Positions 51,241 through 58,877 of a stretch of 64,000 nucleotides of DNA are shown piece after piece. A model generated the notes under the pieces. The model was not told the DNA's origin. It ran no database searches and saw nothing but the letters and a program-made list of their open reading frames with translations. Within the stretch, counting starts at the first letter, position 1. Every line of letters starts with the position of its first letter. Source of the stretch: Flavobacteriales bacterium (GTDB lineage: Bacteria; Bacteroidota; Bacteroidia; Flavobacteriales_D; UBA2798); the NCBI GenBank assembly GCA_019694795.1, contig JAIBBF010000010.1, positions 1 through 64,000 of the forward strand, written 5' to 3'. A program made the position numbers and the translations under genes.

Positions 51241-51977
51241 TTCACCATTTCAAAACGTTCTTTGCCTAACCATTTCAGCAGCGATTTCTTACTTCCCAAC
51301 AAATCACCAATCATAAAAAACTGCGAATACTGAATGGCTGCACAATCATCAAATGGTTCATTCACCACTTTCCATGGTGAAAATCCGGAGGAATGAATCA
51401 TAACAATGGAAGTATCTTTCTTTTGAACAAAGCCTACATGCGAATCAAGACCAAGAATAAAAATTGAGTTATCGCATTTATTTAAATACTCTTTTAATCC
51501 GGAACGGTTTCCATTGGTAAATACCTTAATCTTTTTTTCTTCACAAAGTGTATTGATAATAACACTGGCAGCTTGTTGCGCAAGTGTAACACGGTCCAAA
51601 ACAAATCCGCTATGAAGTAAAGTAGTCGTTACAAAATATCCGCATGCAATTTTTCCGTCCTGCGGTGTTTCTGTTATCCCGTTAAAATCCCAGGGCGTGC
51701 CGTACCAATATTGAAATAAAGAATCCGATAAAACTCCCATCAAATACAATTTGGCATCATCGAGTGTTTTTGTTTTGTTTCCGTTTTTATACCGCGATAA
51801 CAATTGCTCCCTCGAATAATTGACCCGTTTTCTCAGTGCGAGATATTGCGTATTAAGTTCTTCTTTTGATAATTGCTGTAACCTTGAACGATATGCGTTT
51901 TGAGGCGCCGTATCATTCGTTGAACAAGCATTAAACATGATCATTAAGATCAAATAAAAAAGCATCCGTTTTTTCAT
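51237..51977 (-). CDS. Lipoprotein with cysteine-peptidase-like (NlpC/P60-type) features
   Basis: The 246-residue protein has a lipoprotein signal (MIMFNACSTND, lipid cysteine near 18), a helical region, then WYGTPWDFNGITETPQDGKIACGYFVTTTLLHSGF and later LDSHVGFVQKKD. The Cys at the start of a helix after a GTPWDF segment and the later His in 'SHVGFV' resemble the Cys and His of NlpC/P60 and related papain-fold hydrolases. Membership is inferred from this pattern only. Its ATG directly abuts the T tract of a terminator, so expression would need read-through. Confidence 0.6.
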   Translation of the reverse strand: MKKRMLFYLILMIMFNACSTNDTAPQNAYRSRLQQLSKEELNTQYLALRKRVNYSREQLLSRYKNGNKTKTLDDAKLYLMGVLSDSLFQYWYGTPWDFNGITETPQDGKIACGYFVTTTLLHSGFVLDRVTLAQQAASVIINTLCEEKKIKVFTNGNRSGLKEYLNKCDNSIFILGLDSHVGFVQKKDTSIVMIHSSGFSPWKVVNEPFDDCAAIQYSQFFMIGDLLGSKKSLLKWLGKERFEMVN

Positions 51978-52009
51978 AAAAAAGCCGTAAGTGATCTAAA
52001 CTTACGGCT
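51978..52009 (-). terminator. Terminator of the M43 protease gene, T tract touching next ATG
   Basis: On the minus strand a 10-bp stem (cores AGCCGTAAG and CTTACGGCT at 52001-52009 and 51983-51991) is followed by six T that end directly at the ATG of the next gene. Confidence 0.85.
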
Positions 52010-52054
52010 CTATAAAAAAAGAGAATGCCTGAACGATTATCCGTTGATGTTGGT

Positions 52055-53800
52055 TTATTTTACGATTAAACGTCGGTTAAATTGATATCCCGCTATAGAT
52101 ACGTTAATCACATAAACCCCATTGGACCATTGGGAAACATCGATGGTAGAAACATTACCATTAACGGATTCACTGTAAACTTTATTCCCGATGGCATCAT
52201 ACACCGTAATGATTTTTGATTGATGCACGGAAGCGAAACTGATCATAAAAAGATCTTCTGCCGGATTGGGATAAATGGAAATGGAAGAATTGAATTCCGT
52301 TTCAAATACCGATACACTATTGCCAATGGTAATGCTTGTGTTGATCATTTCACCGCAGGCATCCATAATCATTACTGAATAGGTACCTGGATTTAAACCG
52401 GAAAATAAAGAATCCGTTTGTGCAGCTCCTCCATTTAGAGAATAAGTGAGTGGCGGTGTTCCTCCGGATACCTGAATGGCTGCACTACCATCGGCACAAT
52501 TGGAACAAGTGGCATTGCCAATTACATTATTATAGGCAACCAGCGGATTCGGATCGTAGATGTTAACGGTGACAATAATTGAATCGTTATTGGCATCTTT
52601 GATTTTGCAATGGTAAACACCTTCGCACAAGTAAACCGCCATGCTGTCTGTTTGCGTATTTGGATCGTCCCATTCAAACGTAAACGGAGCAACACCCGAT
52701 ACCGGAGTTACAATTCCAATACCACCGCAGTCGCCCTGACAACTATTATGGGTTAATGTAGCGTATGCATTTAATGTTGGAATACCACAACCATTGGAAG
52801 AAAACAAACTCAATCGATCAGTAGATAAAAAAGACCAGATTCTATCGCTTTGTCCAAGAGTGAACATATTCATACACGAATCAGAAGAATAATCCATAAA
52901 ATTCTCTACCATGTCGGGCGGATTCATCCCTGCCCAAAAAGGATTACCCAAATCATCGCAGGTATTCTTGGTCGTATCGCAATCGAAATTTGATTGAGCA
53001 TCTGCATTTGGAGTGTCCCAAACCAAATCATCCATTGAGCAATCGCCATCACCCCAAATGTGACGTAAACCGAGCCAATGTCCAACTTCATGCGAAGTGG
53101 TTCTTCCTAAGTTTGCAGGAGCAGTTGCAGGATCATTGGTTAAACCGATGTATTGATATTGAATCACCACACCGTCCGTTGCAGGATCGTCGCCCGGAAA
53201 TTGAGCATATCCTAAAACCAGCGGCGTTCCAAAAAAGGACATATCACAAATCCACAAATTCAAATAATCGGTCGGAGGCCATGGATCTGCTCCACCTGTA
53301 GCTGTGCTTTTAACGCTATTATTAAAAGGCGTAAGCGCATGCGAAGCAGTGGATGATATTCGCTCTATCCCTGTGGTTGGATTACCATTTGGATCTACCG
53401 ATGCCAGACAAAACTGTACACCGATATCTGCAGCAATAGTATCGAAAATGGAACGGGTATTAACGGCATTGGCATTTAAGCGACGGAAATCTTCGTTTAA
53501 AATATCGATCTGCGAAAAAATCAGCGAATCGGGGATGTTAGAACCTGCTGTATTGGGATTATACACCAAATGGACCACCACAGGAATGGTGATAATTCCA
53601 CTGCGGAGTGAACGTCCACCCTGGCGATTCGACCAATGAGATGCTCGTTGCTCAGCCTGCATCATGCGGTTTTGCAAGGAGGGATTTACCTGTAAGCGAT
53701 GCTTCAAAGAAACATCCGTTGCACAACGATCTAAGTTTTGCTGTGCAAAAACGCTCAATGTAAAAAAGAGCGCGGGAAGAAGGACGAAGAATCTTTTCAT
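52055..53800 (-). CDS. Secreted M43-type zinc metalloprotease with SprB-like repeats and T9SS domain
   Basis: This 581-residue protease has a signal peptide (after VFAQ, residue 20) and an M43 (pappalysin/cytophagalysin) catalytic domain at about 65-345. The zinc motif is HEVGHWLGLRHIWG (HExxHxxGxxH) and the Met-turn is MDYSSDSCM. Two SprB-like repeats ([28 protein letters not shown], and NATCSNCADGSAAIQVSGGTPPLTYS) and a T9SS type A sorting domain (IYPNPAEDLFMIS ... GVYVINVSI) follow. It is predicted to be released or fixed at the surface to digest proteins. It lies downstream of the PhoR-like kinase gene, 100 bases on, probably with its own promoter. Confidence 0.92.
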   Translation of the reverse strand: MKRFFVLLPALFFTLSVFAQQNLDRCATDVSLKHRLQVNPSLQNRMMQAEQRASHWSNRQGGRSLRSGIITIPVVVHLVYNPNTAGSNIPDSLIFSQIDILNEDFRRLNANAVNTRSIFDTIAADIGVQFCLASVDPNGNPTTGIERISSTASHALTPFNNSVKSTATGGADPWPPTDYLNLWICDMSFFGTPLVLGYAQFPGDDPATDGVVIQYQYIGLTNDPATAPANLGRTTSHEVGHWLGLRHIWGDGDCSMDDLVWDTPNADAQSNFDCDTTKNTCDDLGNPFWAGMNPPDMVENFMDYSSDSCMNMFTLGQSDRIWSFLSTDRLSLFSSNGCGIPTLNAYATLTHNSCQGDCGGIGIVTPVSGVAPFTFEWDDPNTQTDSMAVYLCEGVYHCKIKDANNDSIIVTVNIYDPNPLVAYNNVIGNATCSNCADGSAAIQVSGGTPPLTYSLNGGAAQTDSLFSGLNPGTYSVMIMDACGEMINTSITIGNSVSVFETEFNSSISIYPNPAEDLFMISFASVHQSKIITVYDAIGNKVYSESVNGNVSTIDVSQWSNGVYVINVSIAGYQFNRRLIVK

Positions 53801-53900
53801 GGTTTCGGCTTTATTGGACTAAAATAAAAATTCACCGAGTGAAAATAAGCAGCAATGGATAAATGGAAAGATAAATTTACAGACGGTTTTACCGAAAATA

Positions 53901-54947
53901 TCATTTAGCGCGTTCCAGCGTAAATGCAAATGTGGTTCCTACCCCTTCCGTGCTTCTCACGTTCACCGTTTGGTGATGAGCCTCAATAATATGCTTTACA
54001 ATGGCAAGACCAAGTCCAGACCCCCCTTGATTGCGGGCTCGGCTTTTATCTACACGGTAAAAACGTTCAAAAATCCGGTTTAAATGTTGTTTGGCTATAC
54101 CGGGACCATTATCCGCCACTTCAATTAAAATATTCTCATCCATATCGAAAAAACGAATCGATGTTTTTCCGCCTTCTTTACCGTAATTAACGGAATTCAC
54201 CAATAGATTCGTTAAAACCTGTGCAATCCGGTTTTTATCGCAATTGACGTAAATCGGTTTTTCGTATTCTTTATTGAAATTTAAAACGATGCCTTTGTCC
54301 TTTGCCTTCATCTCCAGCGAATCCATTACTTCTTTGGCTAAATCGACAATGTTGATTTTTCGTTTATCCAATTCCAGTCTGCCAGATTCCAACTGTGTAA
54401 TTGTATCGAGATCCTCAATGATATGGGTTATTCGATCAACCCCATTTGCTGCACGCTGAAGAAAGTTGCGGTTAATGGAGGGATCATCCAATCCGCCATC
54501 CAGCAAGGTGAGGATATAACCCTGGATACTGAATATGGGTGTTTTTAATTCGTGCGCAAGATTACCAAGAAATTCTCTTCTGAAATTTTCCTGTTCTTTT
54601 AGTTTTTCAATTTGTTGGTCCTTATCCTTAGCCCACTCAATTACTTCATCATTTACATCTCCGATCATATCGGGAGAAGACTGAATTTTTTCTTTCGTCT
54701 CTTTATTTAATTTTTGATTGTAAATAGTTTTATAAATCACTTTTACACGAGCGTAAATAAAACGATCTACTAAATAAAAGACAACCAAAAAGGAAATAAC
54801 AACCGAAACAGAAGCCGTAACCAGCGGAAAAAATAAATTCCATTTTCCACTAACGGCAAAAGAAGAAAATAGAACAGAGAAAAAAACAATGCCACCCGTG
54901 ATGAGGGAAGCAATCAATGCTATACCACGGGGCGTTGTACTATTCAT
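53901..54947 (-). CDS. PhoR-like sensor histidine kinase
   Basis: The 348-residue kinase has two membrane helices near the N-terminus (about 10-30 and 38-62) with almost no periplasmic loop, a HAMP-like linker, the phospho-acceptor box FLGNLAHELKTPIFSIQGY, and HATPase N, G1 and G2 boxes (NLLVNSVNYG, VADNGPGI, GGSGLGLAIVKHI). The tiny periplasmic loop suggests sensing through a membrane partner, as PhoR does with the Pst/PhoU complex, and not through a ligand. It overlaps the response-regulator stop by one base, giving a classic two-component operon. A PiT phosphate transporter and Pho-box-like sites nearby support a phosphate role. Confidence 0.88.
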   Translation of the reverse strand: MNSTTPRGIALIASLITGGIVFFSVLFSSFAVSGKWNLFFPLVTASVSVVISFLVVFYLVDRFIYARVKVIYKTIYNQKLNKETKEKIQSSPDMIGDVNDEVIEWAKDKDQQIEKLKEQENFRREFLGNLAHELKTPIFSIQGYILTLLDGGLDDPSINRNFLQRAANGVDRITHIIEDLDTITQLESGRLELDKRKINIVDLAKEVMDSLEMKAKDKGIVLNFNKEYEKPIYVNCDKNRIAQVLTNLLVNSVNYGKEGGKTSIRFFDMDENILIEVADNGPGIAKQHLNRIFERFYRVDKSRARNQGGSGLGLAIVKHIIEAHHQTVNVRSTEGVGTTFAFTLERAK

Positions 54948-55630
54948 TAATTATCGAGTTTGTAACCGACCCCTTTAACGGTTTTGATTAAATCCTCACC
55001 TAATTTTTCGCGAAGTTTACGAATGTGAACATCAATAGTGCGGTCTCCCACTACAATTTCATTTCCCCACACATCATTCATGATGGACTCTCTGGTAAAT
55101 ACTTTTCCGGGTTTAGAAAGTAAAAGTGCAAGTAATTCGAATTCTTTTTTGGGTAAGGAAAGTTCTTCTCCGTCTTTATAAACGATATAACGTTCCCTGT
55201 CAATTGAAATCCCTGCCACCTGTTGCGGTGTTGCAGTTTCGGCAACTGAACCTCGGCGTAATAATGCTTTTACCCGGCTAACAAGTACTCTTGGTTTTAT
55301 TGGCTTGGTAATGTAATCGTCCGCTCCACTTTCAAAACCCGCGATTTGCGAATAATCTTCACCACGTGCAGTAAGAAATGCGATGATGGTGTTTTTAAAA
55401 TCATCCATTTCACGCAGACTCATACATGCCTCAACACCGTCCATTTCCGGCATCATTACGTCCAATAATATTAATTCGGGTTTGTATTTTTTTGCTGCTT
55501 CAATAGCTTCACGCCCATTCCCTGCGGTATATACCTCATACCCCTCCTTCTCGAGATTGTATTTTACCATCTCAAGAATATCTGCTTCGTCATCAACTAA
55601 CAGAATTCGATTTGTAACTGAATTTGACAT
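54947..55630 (-). CDS. PhoB-like OmpR-family response regulator
   Basis: The 227-residue regulator has a complete receiver: acidic pair D13/D14 in LLVDDEAD, phospho-acceptor D57 in LLDVMMPEMDG, T87 and K109 (ITKP). A winged-helix DNA-binding domain ends RTIDVHIRKLREKLGEDLIKTVKGVGYKL. OmpR-family regulators bind tandem direct repeats with about 11-bp period. Such repeats (TTAA type) precede this gene and three other promoters of the locus. It is the first gene of the regulator-kinase operon and is likely autoregulated. Confidence 0.93.
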   Translation of the reverse strand: MSNSVTNRILLVDDEADILEMVKYNLEKEGYEVYTAGNGREAIEAAKKYKPELILLDVMMPEMDGVEACMSLREMDDFKNTIIAFLTARGEDYSQIAGFESGADDYITKPIKPRVLVSRVKALLRRGSVAETATPQQVAGISIDRERYIVYKDGEELSLPKKEFELLALLLSKPGKVFTRESIMNDVWGNEIVVGDRTIDVHIRKLREKLGEDLIKTVKGVGYKLDN

Positions 55631-55641
55631 TGTTTTTTTTA

Positions 55642-55699
55642 CAAAGATACCCCTCGAAAAGGGTATTTATTGTTAACACATCATTAATAATCATTTAAA
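55642..55699 (-). promoter_or_regulatory. Promoter of the PhoB/PhoR-like operon with three 11-bp TTAA repeats
   Basis: On the minus strand TTAAA, TTAAT and TTAAC begin at 55698, 55687 and 55676, two exact 11-bp steps. A weak fourth unit (TACCC) begins at 55665. An exact -7 element TATCTTTG starts at 55649, 16 bp past that weak unit, and the start codon of the regulator is at 55630. Confidence 0.7.
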
Positions 55700-55787
55700 A
55701 TTACGAAAATATCCGGAATAGAAAAGAGCATTTTCAAGCCATTAGAGGCCCTTTCTTAAGGAAATGTAACGTGTTTCGGCTTTTCAA

Positions 55788-55843
55788 TTAATATTCAGAT
55801 AACCTCGCGCTAATGAATGGGTAAGAATGGTGTTTGATCTTTG
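55788..55843 (+). promoter_or_regulatory. TonB-receptor promoter with four 11-bp TAA repeats and -7 element
   Basis: TTAAT, ATAAC, CTAAT and GTAAG begin at 55788, 55799, 55810 and 55821, three exact 11-bp steps. The last unit begins 15 bp before GATCTTTG (55836-55843), a 7-of-8 match to TAnnTTTG. This replaces the -33 region, as PhoB boxes replace the -35 region in E. coli. The ATG is 18 bases further on. Confidence 0.7.
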
Positions 55844-55861
55844 CATCGTTAAAATACAACC

Positions 55862-58717
55862 ATGAAACAAATTTCAAATTATCTCCTGCTAATGATTTTC
55901 CTCTGTACTGGTAGTTTTGCCCTTGCGCAAACCGGTATCAAAGGAATTGTGAAAGATAAGTTAACTGGAGAGACACTCATCGGAGCGAATGTTAAGGTAG
56001 AAAAGGTATCGGGAAAAGGAGCCTCCACCGGATTAGATGGCGATTTTCAGATTTTATTGAATCCGGGAACTTACAAAGTAACTGCGTCTTATATCTCTTA
56101 CAAAGACAAAACCATCGAAGTAACCGTTACACAGGGAGCACTTACAGAACTGGTATTTGCCATGGAAACGGAATCCAGCGTAATTGATGAGGTGAGTATT
56201 GAAGTAACGCGCATTACCAATACGGAACAAGCGGTTATCAATGAAATTAAAAATGAGGACCAGGTAGTTAGCGCTATCGGGGCACAGGAAATTCAAAAAA
56301 CATCCATGCGTGATGCCGCCGAAGTAGCACGAAGAATTCCGGGTGTTACCGTAGTGGATAACCGATTTGTGATTGTGCGCGGATTAACCGAACGATACAA
56401 TGCGGTGATGCTCAATAATGCATTAGCACCTTCGGTTGAAACCGACGCGAAATCCTTTTCATTTGATTTGGTTCCGAGTCAGGTCATCGACCGCTTTCTC
56501 ATTTACAAATCACCCTCTGCCGATCTTCCGGGTGAATTTGCCGGTGGAGCAATAAAAATTTACACCAAAAATTTTCCGGAAAACAATTCGATTTATGGTG
56601 GGTACTCCTTATCATACAGACCTGGAACTACTTTCGATGAATTCAAAAGTAACGGCAGCTCCAAAGGTGAATGGTTAGGATTCGGAAAAAAAGGAAGAGA
56701 TCTTCCTTCCAGCTTTCCCGAAAATGTTCGTGACATTACAGACCCTACACAATTACAAAGTATTGGTCAATCCCTCAATAACGATTGGTCACTGCAAAAC
56801 AAATCGGCCATGCCCGATCAACGTTTCAATCTTGGATTCGACCGGATTTGGACCGACAGCATCACAAAACGAAAAATCGGAATGGTAACCGCCATTAATT
56901 ATACCAATTCAAATCTGCATTTCATTTCGAATCGTTATGATTATAACACCTTCGATGAAATCACAAAAACGAGCGACACCATTTTCGGATATCACGATAC
57001 TATTTATCAAAAACAATATCGCTTTGGTGCTATTACCAACTGGGGATATAAAAAAGGAAACACCACCATCGATTTCAGAAATCTGTTCAACCAAATGGCC
57101 TTTAATGAAACCACATTAAGAGGCGGTGAAAATCACGAAGAAGGTAACGACAGAAAAGAATATGCCTATCGTTTTAATCAACGTTCCATTTTATCATCTC
57201 AGTTAACCGGTAACCACATTTTTAAAGAAGATGCCAATGGAAATGCAGTGGATGTTCTGGATTGGACCCTCGGTTTTTCCATGGCCAGAAGAAGTGATCC
57301 GGATTGGAGAAGGGTACGTTACACCCGCGATATCGGAACGCAAAATCCGTGGCAGGCATACATTCCATTTTCTGCACAACCATTTTATATGGGACGTTTA
57401 TACCTCAACATGAATGAAAACATCATGATGGGTGCAGCCAACTATGAGCACACGTTTATTTCATTCGATAAAGACGGAGTAATTAAAAAATTCCAGCCGA
57501 AAATTAAAGGTGGATTTTATGTAGAAAATAAAGCCCGCGATTTTTCTGTTCGCAATATTGGTTATGCAACGTCGAATTTCATGAATTTTAATTATTCGAT
57601 TCCTTACCAATCCATCGATAGTTTATTGCAACCTGCCAATATTGATCCGGTAACAGGATTAAAAATTGATGAAGACACCAAACTTTCCGACTCATACCAT
57701 GCAGAAAACAAACTTCGTTCATTCTACCTCATGGGAACCTTGCCTTGGGAACGATTCAATTTAGTAGCCGGCGTAAGAGCTGAAGACAATACGCAAATCT
57801 TAAATACAGGTACAATTACCAATCAACCATTGGATACTTCGTATCATACATTCCGGATTTTACCTTCCATCAACATGGCCTATCATTTAAAAAAGGACAC
57901 CATGTTACTTCGTTTGGGATACGGAAGAACATTGAATCGTCCGGAATTCCGTGAATTGGCACCACTCACTTTCTACGATTTCGTTTTTAATGCGATTTAT
58001 TCAGGTAATCCCGAATTACAAACACCTTCTATCGATAATATCGATTTACGTTGGGAATTGTATCCACATGCAGGCGAAATGATTTCGGCTGGTGTGTTCT
58101 ATAAATATTTTAAAAATCCGATTGAATTGTATTTCCAACCCGGAGTAGGATCCGGAGGAACACGGTCATTTACATTCGGAAATGCATTATCAGCTACATC
58201 CTACGGTGGAGAAATTGATATCCGTAAATCACTTCAGGATACAAAAATTGGATTCATCGAAGATCTTACCATCGTAGCCAATGCATCTTACATTTTTAGT
58301 AAAATTGAATTGTCGGACGGACAAGCCAACACGGGATTAAATGCATCACGTCCGATGATGGGTCAGTCGCCCTACATCCTTAACGGAGGATTGTATTACC
58401 AGAATGACAGTCTTGGATTAAGCATCAGCTTAATTTATAACCGCATTGGACAACGCGTTGTAATTGTTGGTGTACCCGGAATTCCTGAAGTATATGAAAT
58501 GCCTAGAAACCTCATGGATTTAACGGTTAGCAAGGACCTGGGAAAATATGTTACGCTTCGTTTCAGCATTCAGGACATCTTCAATAATAGTACGATGTTA
58601 TTGCAAGATGCCAATGGCGATGGAAAACTTGACCGCGCCAACGATCAGAAAATGCAGGAATTTAAACGCGGAAGTTATTTCACGTTCGGTGCAAGCTTCA
58701 GAATCAGTAAAGAATAA
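55862..58717 (+). CDS. TonB-dependent outer membrane receptor with CarboxypepD_reg domain
   Basis: The 951-residue receptor has a signal peptide (after FALAQ, residue 22) and a CarboxypepD_reg-like beta-sandwich (about 24-105, GIKGIVKDKLTGETLIGANVKVEK). The plug domain follows (ITNTEQAVINEIKNEDQVVSAIGAQEIQKTSMRDAAEVARRIPGVTVVDNRFVIVRGLTERYNAVMLNN is its diagnostic region, about 118-186), then a 22-strand barrel to the C-terminus (FTFGASFRISKE). It imports a ligand with TonB energy. No SusD gene is adjacent; the next gene instead encodes a secreted beta-helix protein with a matching promoter, so the two probably form a pair. Its promoter carries PhoB-type repeats. Confidence 0.93.
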   Translation: MKQISNYLLLMIFLCTGSFALAQTGIKGIVKDKLTGETLIGANVKVEKVSGKGASTGLDGDFQILLNPGTYKVTASYISYKDKTIEVTVTQGALTELVFAMETESSVIDEVSIEVTRITNTEQAVINEIKNEDQVVSAIGAQEIQKTSMRDAAEVARRIPGVTVVDNRFVIVRGLTERYNAVMLNNALAPSVETDAKSFSFDLVPSQVIDRFLIYKSPSADLPGEFAGGAIKIYTKNFPENNSIYGGYSLSYRPGTTFDEFKSNGSSKGEWLGFGKKGRDLPSSFPENVRDITDPTQLQSIGQSLNNDWSLQNKSAMPDQRFNLGFDRIWTDSITKRKIGMVTAINYTNSNLHFISNRYDYNTFDEITKTSDTIFGYHDTIYQKQYRFGAITNWGYKKGNTTIDFRNLFNQMAFNETTLRGGENHEEGNDRKEYAYRFNQRSILSSQLTGNHIFKEDANGNAVDVLDWTLGFSMARRSDPDWRRVRYTRDIGTQNPWQAYIPFSAQPFYMGRLYLNMNENIMMGAANYEHTFISFDKDGVIKKFQPKIKGGFYVENKARDFSVRNIGYATSNFMNFNYSIPYQSIDSLLQPANIDPVTGLKIDEDTKLSDSYHAENKLRSFYLMGTLPWERFNLVAGVRAEDNTQILNTGTITNQPLDTSYHTFRILPSINMAYHLKKDTMLLRLGYGRTLNRPEFRELAPLTFYDFVFNAIYSGNPELQTPSIDNIDLRWELYPHAGEMISAGVFYKYFKNPIELYFQPGVGSGGTRSFTFGNALSATSYGGEIDIRKSLQDTKIGFIEDLTIVANASYIFSKIELSDGQANTGLNASRPMMGQSPYILNGGLYYQNDSLGLSISLIYNRIGQRVVIVGVPGIPEVYEMPRNLMDLTVSKDLGKYVTLRFSIQDIFNNSTMLLQDANGDGKLDRANDQKMQEFKRGSYFTFGASFRISKE

Positions 58718-58750
58718 CATTCGTGTTAATAAAACTAAACCCGAATTAAC

Positions 58751-58777
58751 AAAGGAGTGCATCAAGCACTCCTTTTT
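58751..58777 (+). terminator. Terminator after the TonB receptor gene
   Basis: A perfect 10-bp stem (58751-58760 with 58766-58775, AAAGGAGTGC/GCACTCCTTT) with a 5-base loop runs into T residues. Confidence 0.92.
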
Positions 58778-58810
58778 AGTAACAATACACTCGTCATATC
58801 GTCAGATTCC

Positions 58811-58855
58811 TTAACACAGCTGTAAGGAAGAGTTAAAGTTGCTACTCTACTTTTG
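58811..58855 (+). promoter_or_regulatory. Promoter of the secreted beta-helix gene with three 11-bp TAA repeats
   Basis: TTAAC, GTAAG and TTAAA begin at 58811, 58822 and 58833, two exact 11-bp steps. The last unit begins 15 bp before TACTTTTG (58848-58855), an exact -7 element. The distance is the same as in the TonB receptor promoter. Confidence 0.7.
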
Positions 58856-58877
58856 CTTCGAACAAAAAACAAAAACA

